From Marchantia polymorpha subsp. ruderalis (lineage: Eukaryota > Streptophyta > Marchantiopsida > Marchantiales > Marchantiaceae): a DNA stretch of 64,000 nucleotides. A program made the translations under genes and the position numbers. Positions within the stretch are counted from its first letter, which is position 1; every line of letters begins with the position of its first letter. This document shows, one piece after another, positions 6,949 through 18,291 of the stretch. Location: assembly GCA_037833965.1 (NCBI GenBank), contig AP031354.1, forward strand, positions 25,212,001 through 25,276,000. The letters are read 5' to 3'. Under the pieces are notes generated by a model that saw only the letters and a program-made list of their open reading frames with translations, was not told the DNA's origin and made no database searches.

Positions 6949-7395
6949 TCGCAGAGTTTGTCACATTTTTTAGATTCGATCTTTCGAGTAGGAGAAAGCA
7001 TGGAAAAAATATGTGTGAAACTGGAAAAAAGCCAGAACTCCCAACTGATGAAACTATATGTAATCTCGTCAGATCTAATGTTGTCAAGGACGAAAACATT
7101 GATGTGAAAACAAACAGAACACAATTCATTTTATTTAGGTTCATTGACGATGTCTTCATTCAGTGGCCAGTCACGGTCCCTCGATTCTTGACTGACTGGC
7201 GACTGACCCCACGGTTTATTCCGTCAGTTGTCAAGATTCTTCACTGAGTGCCGACTGAACCCACGGTTTATTCCGTCCGTCGTCAATCACAGTCCCTCGA
7301 TTCTTGACTGACTGTGAGTCGTCAGTCCAGTTCATATCCTTCGTCAGGATATGGACTCCACTTGACGACTGACTGCAGACCGTTCCCCGGACGTT
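6949..7395 (+). other. SRA-fragment tail and GACTGAC-rich spacer
   Basis: After the possible frame-shifted SRA continuation comes sequence whose frame (to 7247) I do not recognise. It is followed by three short degenerate repeats built on TTCTTGACTGACTG, CCCCACGGTTTATTCCGTC and related words. It ends at TGACGACTGACTGCAGACCG, just before the satellite. Equivalents are at 17841-18287, 29952-30398, 46086-46532 and 53912-54355. Confidence 0.6.
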
Positions 7396-7399
7396 TCAA

Positions 7400-8239
7400 G
7401 ATTCCTGCCGGGCGCGAGGGGGCATCCCTCGGACGCCTCTAGATTCCTGTCGGGCGCGAGGAGACGCTCGTTTCACGGTGTCTGGAACCCGGCCGGGCGC
7501 AAGGGGGACATCTCGGACGCGTCTAGATTCCTGCGTGGCGCGAGGGGGCATCACTCGGACGCATCTATATTCCTGTCGAGCGCGAGGGGACGCGCGTTTC
7601 ACGGTGTCTGGGACCCGGCCGGGCGCAAGGGGGATTTCTCGGACTAGTCTAGATTCCTGTGGGGCGCGAGGGGGCATCCCTCGGACGCGTCTATATTCCA
7701 GTCGGGCGCGAGGGGATCTCTCGGACGGCCTCTACATTCCTGTCGGGCGCGAGGGGGCATCCCTCGGACGCGTCTATATTCCTGTCGGGCGCGAGGGGAT
7801 CTCTCGGACGTCCTCTACATTCCTGTCGGGCGCGAAGGGGCATCCCTCGGACGCGTCTATATTCCTGTCGGGCGCGAGGAGATCTCTCGGACGGCCTCAA
7901 CATTCCTGTCGGGCGCGAGGGGGCATCCCTCGGACGGCCTCTACATTCCTGTCGGGCGCGAAGGGGCATCCCTCGGACGCGTCTATATTCCTGTCGGGCG
8001 CGAGGGGATCTCTCGGACGGCCTCTACATTCCTGTCGGGCGCGAGGGGGCATCTCTCGGACGCGTCTATATTCCTGTCGGGCGCGAGGGGATCTCTCGGA
8101 CGGCCTCTACATTCCTGTCGGGCGCGTAGGGGCATCCCTCGGACGCGTCTATATTCCTGTCGGGCGCGAGGGGATCTCTCGGACGGCCTCTACATTCCTG
8201 TCGGGCGCGAAGGGGCATCCCTCGGACGCGTCTAGATTC
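7400..8239. repeat. 41/42-bp GC-rich satellite, about 20 monomers
   Basis: Alternating monomers carry ATTCCTGTCGGGCGCGAGGG plus GATCTCTCGGACGGCCTCTAC (41 bp) or GCATCCCTCGGACGCGTCTAT (42 bp), giving an 83-bp dimer. Stop codons are rare on either strand. As 83 is not a multiple of three, the frame rotates and repeats every 249 bp. The first 260 bp are more diverged and contain GGTGTCTGGRACCCGGCCGG inserts. It ends at TCTAGATTCTCC. The long frames are artefacts of composition. Confidence 0.95.
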
Positions 8240-8291
8240 TCCAAAAAATACGGAAAAATGACTCTGACTCGGACTACCTTAGGAGCTTTAT

Positions 8292-8414
8292 GATTTGCGG
8301 AAGTTCCACAGAGTGTGGTCACCCATCCCAGACCTATACCGTTCCAAGGGCGCTTAACCGCGGGGTTCTGATGGGATCTGGCATACCAGCCGTGATGCGA
8401 TCGGAATCACGTCC
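8292..8414 (-). pseudogene. 5S rRNA-like element, type beta, copy 1
   Basis: The minus strand contains GATCCCATCAGAACCCCGCG, GGTTAAGCGCCCTTGG (box A) and GTCTGGGATGGGTGACC (box C), the closest matches to 5S internal promoter elements in the window. The 5' third (GGACGTGATTCCGATCGCAT) is not a normal 5S start. Its reverse complement (GCATACCAGCCGTGATGCGA) does look like 5S bases 10-30, suggesting an inverted or rearranged 5' end. The segment GATAACAAAA upstream is shared with type alpha. The internal promoter could still bind TFIIIA/Pol III, but I see no intact 5S fold. Confidence 0.62.
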
Positions 8415-9289
8415 ATGAAAGAGTCCCCTGAGATTTTGTTATCTTGTCCTGTGATAATTCTTCGTTTGAGAGATAAAAGAATAAAAAATAAAATAAAAGC
8501 AAAAAAATAAAAGTTTAAAAAACAATGAGATAGATATATAAACGAATTCCATAAAAGATTACCAAGGAGATAACAGATAAATACGACTCTGACTCGGAAG
8601 TATGATCTGAACCGTTGATCTCTGAACCAATGTTAGGATTTCTTTCTGAATTATTAGTAATCCTGGATAGAAATAGTTCCCTTTAGAAATTGGCAATCAG
8701 ATCAGTAATTTTTATTTATGATGTTTTAATTCTTTTTTTCTTAGAAACTGATATTCCTGCAATAAACTTGCATGAAAATCTCTTTGAATAAACTTCGTTA
8801 TGGAATTCTGCAAGAATGGAGCCCAAGATAATTTGAAGTTATAAAATTTGAACCTAGAAAAACAATTGAGAGCGACACGTGTTCAGTATTCTCGCATTAA
8901 TGGCACGGGTATTGTAATCTCAGGTCTTACGCGTATGAATACTGCAGCTGCACCTTCCCTCTCGTCCCTTCGGGGACATCTGAGTCACTGAGGGAAGACA
9001 TGGACTTGACTGACGACTGGCGAAAGACATCTTTCCTGGATGCCGATCCTTCGGGGATCTCCCGGACGGCCTCCATAAACGATTACGGATAGAAACAGTA
9101 ACATTTAGAAATTACCAATCAGGTTAGAAATTATTGTTTATTAATTATTATTTTCTATTTCGAAAATGATATTCATGCAATAAATCTGCATCTTTTTTAA
9201 TAGACTTGGCTATACAAATTCTGCAAGAATTGAGCCCAAGATAATCTGGAGTTATAAACATTTGAAACTAGAAAAACATTTGAGAGCGC
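8415..9289. other. Spacer between 5S-like element and promoter-like block
   Basis: AT-rich DNA with one copy of the ATGATCTGAACCGTTGATCT module at about 8606. A first, more diverged copy of the promoter-like block follows at 8875-8990 (ACACGTGT, then TATGAATA where the second copy has TATAAATA). No gene is seen. Equivalents are 20595-21469, 36619-37493 and 55952-56843. Confidence 0.65.
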
Positions 9290-9355
9290 CACGTGTTCCG
9301 TATTCTCGCATTAAAGGCATGAGTGTTGTAATCTCAGGTCTTACGCGTATAAATA
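9290..9355 (+). promoter_or_regulatory. Promoter-like block: G-box CACGTG and TATAAATA, copy 1
   Basis: CACGTG lies at 9290-9295 and TATAAATA at 9348-9355, 52 bp apart. They are followed by a pyrimidine-rich stretch (CACCTCCCCTCTCGTCTCTT), a plausible start region. About 90 bp further is AAGGGGAAGGTGAGT, a good splice-donor match. This resembles a Pol II promoter with a short first exon, but no convincing coding exon follows. Confidence 0.4.
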
Positions 9356-9566
9356 CTGCAGCTGCACCTCCCCTCTCGTCTCTTCGGGGACATCCGATCA
9401 GCGTCCGTTGGTAGCCGCTGATCGGCCGGGCGCAAGGGGAAGGTGAGTGGCGCGTCCCCTTGCGCCCTTGACAGGAACTTGCAAATCGGCACAAAATTGA
9501 AAGCAAGAATTGAAGAAGAGAGTATGAGGGGAAGGCGAGCAGCAGCAGCAGGGCCAGAGAAAGGGG

Positions 9567-9585
9567 GAGAGAGAGAGAGAGAGAG
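9567..9585 (+). repeat. (GA)n microsatellite
   Basis: A GA run inside a purine-rich stretch, followed by CGCGCAGTGGCGAGCGGCTT and a TTTAGGTTTAGGG telomere-like stretch at 9645-9657 (minus orientation of the junction module). Run length varies between units, longest at about 47133-47161. Confidence 0.85.
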
Positions 9586-9723
9586 GGCGGAGACAGAGAG
9601 AACAAGCGAGAGCGAGAGCGCGCAGTGGCGAGCGGCTTTGGGGCTTTAGGTTTAGGGTAGCAGGAGCACAGCAGCGGCAGCAGCAGGAGGCATACCAGCC
9701 CTGATGTGATCGAATCATGGCGC

Positions 9724-10560
9724 ATTTTGTTATCTTTTCCTATGATAATCACTCGCATGAGAGATGAAGGAATAAGAAATGAAATAAAAAAATAAAACCA
9801 ATGGATCAAATGGATAAAATAAAAAACTCGAATAAAAAGACAAAACTAAAGACTCTGAAGAATGATCTGAACAGTTGATCTTTGAGCCAATGTTGAGATT
9901 ATTTTTTTTTAATTATAAATGATCATGGATAGATAAATATGACTCTGACTCTTGACTCTGAAGTATGATCTGAACCGTTGATCTTTGTATCAATGTTGGG
10001 ATTTCTCTTCGATTCTAAATAATCATGGATAGAAACAGAAACATTTAGAAATAAGCAATCGGGTTAGAAATTATTATTTATTATGCACTTTTTTTTCTAT
10101 TTAAAAATGATACTCATGCAATAAATTTGCATCTTTTTGAATAGGCTTGGCTATAGAATCCTGCAAGAATTGAGCCCAAGAAAATCTGGAGTTATGAAAA
10201 TTTGATAACTCGATTCTTGACTGACCGTCAGTCGTTAGTCGAGTTCATATCCTTCCTCAGTGACTCTAATCGATAGAAGAGTGGCCTTAGGTATTTATTT
10301 TTAATATGTTAACTTATTATTTTTTTATGTCACTGTTTCTCTACATTTTCGTAATTATATTTATTTTAATGCAATCATTTCTTTACATTTGACTGATTGA
10401 ATATTTTCTGAAATTTTCTCTTTAGATTTTACTTTTTTATTTTTCATGGAATTTTTTTTAATGTGCTTGTTTCTTTCTGAATATGTGATTACATATTAAT
10501 TATTTTCTTAATTATCTCATGATAATTAAGAAAATAATATAACAAAACCCCCCGGGACCC
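9724..10560. other. AT-rich spacer, shorter relative of 5002-5900
   Basis: It repeats the order seen at 5002-5900: the doubled ATGATCTGAAC module, then the GACTGACCGTCAGTC module (about 10215), then T-rich DNA. A deletion lies near 10316. No gene is seen. Equivalents are 21902-22740, 37926-38765, 47299-48125 and 57285-58110. Confidence 0.65.
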
Positions 10561-10567
10561 TTTCATC

Positions 10568-10690
10568 GACGTGATGTCCATCACGTCCGGACTGGTGTAA
10601 CCCAGATCCGATAAGACCGCTGCGATTCTTCCCTTGGCACGGAAGAGGTCTGGGATGGGTGACCTCCACTCCGTGGAACTTCCGCAGATC
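10568..10690 (+). pseudogene. 5S rRNA-like element, type alpha, box A altered
   Basis: As at 5908, but box A (GGTTAAGCGCCC) is replaced by GATTCTTCCC, so internal-promoter function is less likely. Box C is intact. The 9-bp hairpin at the 5' end is kept. Confidence 0.6.
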
Positions 10691-10774
10691 ATAAACATGA
10701 AAAATTTCCTAAACTCCTTTTCGTTTTTTTTATTTTTTTATTTTTTTTAAAATTTTATAAGAGGGGTCGATTCT

Positions 10775-10887
10775 ATGAATGCGACCGTGGCCCCTCGGAC
10801 CCTCGTACATACGAGGTACGATGTCAGCAGTACGAGGTACGGAGGATATGCGACCGTGGCCCCTCGGACCCTCGTACATACGAGGTA
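10775..10887 (+). repeat. 69-bp repeat, about 1.6 copies, at the unit junction
   Basis: It ends in CGAGGTAAAATTCAAATTC and runs straight into the minus-strand SIN3-like fragment of unit 2. On the minus strand the SIN3-like frame (from 11025) continues open through this repeat, fusing PAH residues to the repeat peptide. Confidence 0.88.
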
Positions 10888-10900
10888 AAATTCAAATTCA

Positions 10901-11025
10901 ATATTCAAAATCTCCAGAAACGCCTTGTACACGTGCTCCTCCGCTGAAAATCGTGTCTTGACTTTGTTGATAAAGTTGATGGTCTGATCAGAGGCCGAAG
11001 ACCCTTCCTCCCTTGAACGCTTCAT
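10901..11025 (-). pseudogene. SIN3: SIN3-like PAH fragment, minus strand, copy 2
   Basis: The ATG is at 11025. The sequence is as in copy 1 and here the breakpoint into the 69-bp repeat is visible, directly after codons for FLEILN. Confidence 0.6.
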
Positions 11026-11477
11026 CCTCCTTCGCCCTTCAGAAACACAGCTCACTTCTATGAACACAGCTGGAACTCAGCACGAAATTGAAACAAGATT
11101 TTTGAAGCGAGTCGATTGAGGAGGGAGAGCGTCTTACCTTCCCTTGCGCCCGCACAGGATCGAGACGAGCGTCAGGAGGACAGGTGGCGCGTCCCTTCGC
11201 GCTATGGACCAGATGACACTACCCAAGACTTTCAAAGGCAGCAGGAACTTGGACAGCACAAAATTGAATGCAGGAACTTGGATTTTAGCAAATTGGAAGG
11301 TGAACGCGTCTTACCTTCCCCTCGCGCCCGCCGTGCCAAGAAAAACCGCTATGCTGTTGCGCTTCTGGCTGGTTGACGAGCGGAAACACGAAAGGCTGGA
11401 ACGAGACGAGAGGAGGAGCGAGTGCGAGACGAGCGAGAGCGCGCAGTGCCGAGCGGGTTTAGGGTTTAGGTATAGGG

Positions 11478-12860
11478 TCACTCAGAAAAGACATGAATTC
11501 CACCCCTAAAACCCCCAGGGAGAGCGGGAGGCAGGGAGGGAAGACCTGAGCCAGGCGTGCAAGCCTCCGCTCGCCCAGACCCAGGGGTCAGAGGACTAAT
11601 TTCAATAAACTCCAATCCATTGCCATCAGGATCGCAACAGAATATTGAGGGCACCATGCTGTGCTGGTACGGTATCCCTTCAAAAGAGAAATGAGGGTGT
11701 ACGTTATAACAAAGCTTGTAGTCTGAACCACATCAAATCGTGTATATATACAACTGCAAACACATTAGAAAATTCAAGGTCAGCCTAAAATCCCAGTTTG
11801 CAACTACTCTATGCTCACCTGCTTTCTCAAGTGTTTGTCGAAGACCTTCAACATTCTTGCAGTTTAAGCATGCATGTCTGTCGAAACCACCATGCCCAGG
11901 CCGACCGTGAACTGGATCAGGGTTGGGAACCTCCATGATATGAATACCCTCAGCTCCCAAAAGTAACCAAGCTCCTCTATACGGAAGCTCTGGTCTATCT
12001 GGACTAGTCATCAAACCTATTGGAATGAATAAAAGATGGTTAGCTATTTGATGAAAGCGGTTCGTTACTCACAGATTGCTGGAATGCATCCTTCGCTGTA
12101 TTTCATTTCCTCCTATGTCTAAGACTGACATAACTGTCAAATTAAATGGTACACATACCCAAAAGTCCACAGTAAAAATCCAACGATTTCTCCAGGTTCT
12201 CGCAACGAAAGGCGACATGATTCAGCCCTTTGAACTGGACTGCAATACCCAAACGCACGTAGAATTACTTCTCAGCCATCCATGCACTAGTTGATTGAAT
12301 AAGAAGAATGACATTGTTTCATGAATAGTATTCATATTGATGAATCAAATATATCTGCAAGTTTTTCCATCGATCGAGTTTGGCACCAATCTCTTTCCCT
12401 TGATAATATGGAACAAATGAATGAAAACAGACATGATTGTATGTGACTACAATAAAATTTACTTACAATTGGTCGACTGTGACAATCTACGAATGAAATT
12501 TTGCTGAAAATTTATCTAGAAATGCTGAAAATGATGACAAACTTCACAGGTGTGGAATAGAAACGTACATGAAGGAGAAACCGTGAGAGATTTCGAGTGA
12601 ACATCTGCAGGCTCTTTTGAAGATTTTGTATCTTTGAAGGTTGGAGGTGCTTCCTCATCAGTATTTTCCATCGGCAAATTCATGAAGTCTACACTGTTGT
12701 CGCGTTGAAATTTCTCCTCGGGTAGAGACACACCATGAACTGCCCCACGGGATCCCAGGTCATGCTCAGTGGACACAGATCCTTCTTCCGCTCTTCCTTC
12801 GTCCTTCAACATGTCCAATTCTTCAAGTTGATGGTTCTCCGCTGCTATGGCAGTTTTCAT
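11478..12860 (-). CDS. VOC/glyoxalase-like protein, copy 2
   Basis: Exons 12860-12569, 12239-12159, 12016-11819 and 11677-11478. The frame, splice sites and ligands H105, E153, H172 and E213 are unchanged. The one coding difference I noticed from copy 1 is E68D in the acidic N-terminal extension. Confidence 0.84.
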
Positions 12861-13751
12861 GAGTTTTTATGTGACAGTGGAATGAGGTATGAGGTAGCTG
12901 ATCCCTGCCCCTGCCCCTGGGTCTGGGCGAACGCAGGCTTCCAGGCCTTCCTCACTTCCTCCCTTCTTCCCTGCCTCCCGCTTGCACGCCTGCTCAGGTC
13001 TTCCCTCCCTCCCTCCCTCCCGAGCCCCCTCCTGGCATTTCGCCCCTCTTCCTTACGACCGAAATCGAAACACGCCCACTCCGCCTCTCGCTTTTCTCTC
13101 CTGCGCCCCTCCTCCCTGCTCCCGGATCGGACCCTCCTCACAAACGACAGCAAAGAGACAGTGGCAGACGGCGCTTGTAACTCAGGTGACTACTGGAACA
13201 GAATGGACGACTGGACCCTGATGCGGCTGAACTGCACCTCACCCCATATATATAGGTCGTCTATGCTACGTCCTCCGAATGAGGTAGCTGATCCCTGCCC
13301 TGCCCCTGGGTCTGGTCGAGCGCAGGCTTCCAGGCCTTTACTCACTTCCTCCCTTCTTCCCTGCCTCCCGCTTGCACGTCTTCCTTCCCTGACTCCCGCT
13401 CCCCCCCCCCCTCCTCACTAAAGGCTCAACACTTTTTGGGGGAACGCGAGGGAGCTGATCCCTGCCCCTGCCCCCCGCTGCCTCCCGCGCATCGCTCACT
13501 TCCTGCCTCCCGCTTGCATGCCTGGCGCAGGTGTTCCCTCCCTGCCTCCCGCTCAATGATGTGAAAACAAACAGAACACAATTCATTTCATTTTAGCTCA
13601 TTGACGATGTCTTCATTCAGTGGCCAGTCACGGTCCCACGATTCTTGACTGACTAGTGACTGACCCCACGGTTTATTTCCCATGAAAATTTGATAACTCG
13701 ATTCTTGACTGACCGTCAGTCGTTAGTCGAGTTCATATCCTTCCTCAGTGA

Positions 13752-13775
13752 CCCTAAACCCTAAACCCTAAACCC
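13752..13775 (+). repeat. Interstitial telomeric block (CCCTAAA)3, unit 2
   Basis: Identical block and flanks to 2860-2883. Confidence 0.85.
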
Positions 13776-14644
13776 GCTCGCCACCGCGCGCTCTCCCTGT
13801 GTTGATCAGCTCTCTGGAGAAAAAGATGATATGGACGAGGGAGGGGTCGAGTTTTTATTTATTACTTTATGTTTTTATATATTTTTGTATTATTACTTCA
13901 TGCTTTTTATATGTCTACTTATTAATTACTTTATGTTTTTATATGTTTAATTTATATATATTATTATTTATTTCTTTATGGATTTATTGCTGATATGTGT
14001 ATATACTGATTTCTTTATGGATTTCTTTTAATAATATATATAAAAAAATTAACTAAAAAATACATTTATATATATAAATCTATCTTTTACAATATATTTT
14101 ATATATATATTATGTCTGGGACGGGTGACCTCCACTCCGTGGAACTTCCGCAAATCAAACATTAAAATGTTCCTAAAGTCGGGTCAGCAGGTAAAAGGTA
14201 CGATGTCAACAGTATGAGGTACGGAGGGTATGCGACCTTGGCCCCTCGTACTATCCGAGGTAATAATCTGGCGCTGCCCCTGGCGCATTGGGCGCATTTC
14301 TTGGAGTTCGGCAGTCTCCTTGTTCGAATGCGAGGGAGGAAAGGGGGAAAGAGATGTATCCGAAACATAGAAAACCATGAAGTAATAAATAAGTAAACAT
14401 ATAAAAACATAAAGTAATAAATAAAAAAACAAAAGGCAATAAATAAAAACCAGAAAGAAACATAAAGTTATAAATAAAAAACATATTAAAACATAAATTT
14501 AAAAATATAAAAATATATAAAAACATAAAGTAAGGAAAAAACATGTCGGAGGATAAAATAATAAATAATTAAACATAGAAAACCATAAAGTAATCAATAA
14601 GTAAACATATAAATTCATAAAGTAATAAATAAAAACTCGACTGA

Positions 14645-14701
14645 CGACTGACGGTCTGACTGCGGACTGACGGGGTCAGTCCGCAGTCAGACCGTCAGTC
14701 G
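14645..14701. repeat. Perfect 27-bp-arm palindrome, unit 2
   Basis: Arms 14645-14671 and 14675-14701 with a GGG spacer, unchanged from unit 1. Confidence 0.95.
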
Positions 14702-15174
14702 TGTTCATGTCTTTCCTCAGTGACCCTCTATCTTAACCCTTAACCCGCTCGGCACTGCGCGCTCTCGCTCGTCTCGCACTCGCTCCTCCTCTCGACTCGT
14801 TCCAGCCTTTCGTGTTTCCGCTCGTCGACCAGCCAGAAGCGCAACAGCATAGCGGTTTTTCCGGGCACGGCGGGCGCAAGGGAAAGGTAAGACGCGCTCA
14901 TCTTCCAATTTGCTAAAATCCAAGTTCCTGCATTCAATTTTGTGCTGTCCAAGTTCCTGCTGCCTTTGAAAGTCTTGGGTAGTGTCATCTGGTCCATAGC
15001 GCGAAGGGACGCGCCACCTGTCCTCCTGACGCTCGTCTCGATCCTGTGCGGGCGCAAGGGGAGGTAAGACGCTCTCCCTCCTCAATCGACTCGCTTCAGA
15101 AATCTTGTTTCAATTTCGTACTGGTTCCAGCTGTGTTCATAGAAGTGAGCTGTGTTTCTGAAGGGCGAAGGAGG

Positions 15175-15435
15175 ATGAAGCGGTCGAGGGAGGAAGGGTC
15201 TTCGGCCTCTGATCAGACCATCAACTTTATCAACAAAGTCAAGAGACGATTTTCAGCGGAGGAGCACGTGTACAAGGCGTTTCTGGAGATTTTGAATATG
15301 TACCGAAAAGGCTTTTCAATTACTTCTTTCGCAGACAGTGCAAACCCATTCTCCAATCTACCCGCCCACCTCCTCCAGAAGCGCACCAGCCAGTCTTCTT
15401 CTTCTTCTTCTTCTTCTTCTTCCTTGAAGCCCTAG
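15175..15435 (+). pseudogene. SIN3: SIN3-like PAH fragment, plus strand, copy 2
   Basis: 86-residue frame with the same sequence as copy 1, ending in the TCT-encoded serine run. Confidence 0.6.
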
Positions 15436-16799
15436 TGCTCTTACCCTCTAAACCTCCATCCCTGCTGTTGTCCTTCTCTTCAAGTGTTTTCTGCGTTTCT
15501 TCGAACAAATTCCTGTCATCAATCAAAGCCATCTCATAGGGATGGTCTACCGCTTCGATACCAGGTATGCCAGTCTTCTTCTTCTTCTTCTTCTTCTTCA
15601 TTCTTCCTTGAAGCCCTAGTGCTCTCACCGTCTAAACCTCCATCCCTACTGTTGTCCTCAATGACTTGTGAGCCTGCACCTGCTTGTCAACCTACTCCAT
15701 ACTTCTCAGGGGCCAATTTTTTGTCACCAGGAAGAAGAAGAAGAAGAAGACTGGCATATTCGGTATCGAAGCGGTAGACCATCCCAATGAGATGGCTTTG
15801 ATTGATGACAGGAATTTGGGAATAGGGTAGCAGGAGCACAGCAGCGGCAGCAGCAGTAGGCATACCAGCCCTGATGTGATCGAATCATGGCGCATTTTGT
15901 TATCTTTTCCTATGACAATCACTCGCATGAGAGATGAAGGAATAAGAAATGAAATAAAAAAATAAAACCAATGAATCAAATGGATAAAAAACAAACTTGA
16001 ATAAAAAGACAAAACTAAAGACTCTGAAGAATGATCTGAACAGTTGATCTTTGAGCCAATGTTGAGATTATTTTTTTTAATCATAAATGATCATGGATAG
16101 ATAAATATGACTCTGAAGTATGATCTGAACCGTTGATCTTTGTATCAATGTTGGGATTTCTCTTCGATTCTAAATAATCATGGATAGAAACAGAAACATT
16201 TAGAATTAAGCAATCAGGTTAGAAATTATAATTTATAATGCACTTTTTTTTCTATTTTAAAAATGATACTCATGCAATAAATTTGCATCTTTTTGAATAG
16301 ACTTGGCTATAGAATCCTGCAAGAATTGAGCCCAAGATAATCTGGAGTTATGAAAATTTGATAACTCTATTCTTGACTGACCGTCAGTCGTTAGTCGAGT
16401 TCATATCCTTCCTCAGTGACTCTAATCGATAGAAGAGTGGCCTTAGGTATTTATTTTTAATATGTTAACTTAGTTATTTCTTCATGGATTCAGTTTCTAT
16501 GTCTTTCTTTCTTTATATCTTCTGTAATCATTTCTTCACGATTTCGATTAATTTTTTATGTCACTGTTTCCCTACATTTTCGTAATTATATTTATTTTAA
16601 TGCAATCATTTCTGTACATTTGACTGATTGAATATTTTCTGAAATTTTCTCTTTAGATTTTACTTTTTTATTTTTCATGGAATTGTTTTTTAATGTGCTT
16701 GTTTCTTTCGGAATATGTGATTATATATTTATTATTTTTTTAATTATCTCATGATAATTAAGGAAATAAGATAACAAAACCCCCGGGAACCCTTTCATC

Positions 16800-16924
16800 G
16801 ACGTGATGTCCATCACGTCCGGACTGGTGTAGCCCAGATCCGATAAGACCGCTGCGGTTAAGCGCCCTTGGTTGGGAAGAGGTCTGGGATGGGTGACCTC
16901 CACTCCGTGGAACTTCCGCAGATC
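16800..16924 (+). pseudogene. 5S rRNA-like element, type alpha, unit 2
   Basis: Boxes A and C present. It differs from the unit 1 copy by GTGTAGCCC for GTGTAACCC. Confidence 0.63.
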
Positions 16925-17008
16925 ATAAAGATGAAAAAGTTCCTAAACTCCTATTTATTTTTTTGTTTTTTTTAAATTTTTTTTAATTTTATAAGAGGGG
17001 TCGATTCT

Positions 17009-17321
17009 ATGAATGCGACCGTGGCCACTCGGACCCTCGTACATACGAGGTACGATGTCAACAGTACGAGGTACGGAGGATATGCGACCGTGGCCCCTCG
17101 GACCCTCGTACATACGAGGTACGATGTCAGCAGTACGAGGTACGGAGGATATGCGACCGTGGCCCCTCGGACCCTCGTACATACGAGGTACGATGTCAGC
17201 AGTACGAGGTACGGAGGATATGCGACCGTGGCCCCTCGGACCCTCGTCCATACGAGGAACGATGTCAGCAGTACGCGGTACGGAGGATATGCGACCTTGG
17301 CCCCTCGTACTATACGAGGTA
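17009..17321 (+). repeat. 69-bp tandem repeat, about 4.5 copies, unit 2
   Basis: Same copy number and end structure as 6117-6429. Confidence 0.92.
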
Positions 17322-17660
17322 AAAATCGTTTTGAATAGACTTGGCTATAGAATCCTGCAAGAATTGAGCCCAAGAAAATCTGGAGTTATGAAAATTTGAT
17401 AACACGATTCTCGACTGACCGTCAGTCGTTAGTCGAGTTCATATCCTTCCTCAGTGACCCTGAACCCTAAACCCTAAACCCGCTCGCCACCGCGCGCTCT
17501 CTCTGTGTTGATAATCTCTCTGGAGAAAAAGATGATATGGACGAGGGAGACAACATTTTTTATTGCGGTGAGGGAGGGGTCGTTAGGCGCGATGACGGTG
17601 TTGTCCTCCCACGAGCTTTTGATCCTCTGTTACTTCGGTGCTGCGAACACCGAAGTTACA

Positions 17661-17840
17661 GAAGATGAAAAGCTAGCGGGAGGAAATCTTGCTTTGAAGA
17701 ATTCTGCTGAGCTCGGACGATCAGTCCGAGTCGTTCGGAAGCACAAGGATTCCTTCCTTCGATCCAAATTCTTCTACAGCTATGACGGTATGTATAAAGT
17801 GAGAAGATTTTACAGCGAGCGAAAGAAGGGAGTTTGTTAG
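17661..17840 (+). pseudogene. SRA/YDG-domain fragment, copy 2
   Basis: Same open frame and same stop as copy 1. The stem-loop with one mismatch precedes it at 17627-17661. Confidence 0.58.
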
Positions 17841-18291
17841 TCGCAGAGTTTGTCACATTTTTTAGATTCGATCTTTCGAGTAGGAGAAAGCATGGAAAAA
17901 ATATGTGTGAAACTGGAAAAAAGCCAGAACTCCCAACTGATGAAACTATATGTAATCTCGTCAGATCTAATGTTGTCAAGGACGAAAACATTGATGTGAA
18001 AACAAACAGAACACAATTCATTTTATTTAGGTTCATTGACGATGTCTTCATTCAGTGGCCAGTCACGGTCCCTCGATTCTTGACTGACTGGCGACTGACC
18101 CCACGGTTTATTCCGTCAGTTGTCAAGATTCTTCACTGAGTGCCGACTGACCCCACGGTTTATTCCGTCCGTCGTCAATCACAGTCCCTCGATTCTTGAC
18201 TGACTGTGAGTCGTCAGTCCAGTTCATATCCTTCGTCAGGATATGGACTCCACTTGACGACTGACTGCAGACCGTTCCCCGGACGTTTCAA

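Larger units (their letters stand above)
1..10900. repeat. Array unit 1 (full type, left edge cut)
   Basis: First of seven tandem copies of the composite unit. Its order is SIN3-like fragment (-), VOC gene (-), C-rich zone, telomeric block, AT-rich DNA, palindrome, SIN3-like fragment (+), fold-back, 5S-like (+), 69-bp repeat, telomeric block, SRA fragment (+), 41/42-bp satellite, 5S-like (-), promoter-like blocks, 5S-like (+) and 69-bp repeat. The same sequence restarts at 10892 with only scattered base changes. The window begins inside the unit, so its true left edge is not seen. Confidence 0.9.
10901..15299. repeat. 579-bp inverted repeat pair, unit 2
   Basis: Arms 10901-11480 and 14721-15299. 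The right arm has GGTCCATAGC where the unit 1 right arm has GCTCCATAGC, so here it agrees with the left arm. Confidence 0.87.

Noticed and set aside
7400-8239. CRISPR array
   Set aside because: Repeats are contiguous and there are no unique spacers. The locus has eukaryotic introns and telomere motifs.
8292-8414. Functional 5S rRNA gene
   Set aside because: Box A and box C are good, but the 5' third does not match 5S, the two ends do not form the closing stem, and no Pol III T-run terminator follows.
9443-9649. Small plus-strand frame with Ala and Arg/Glu runs
   Set aside because: The runs come from GCA and GA microsatellites, and the frame shifts between units as run lengths change.
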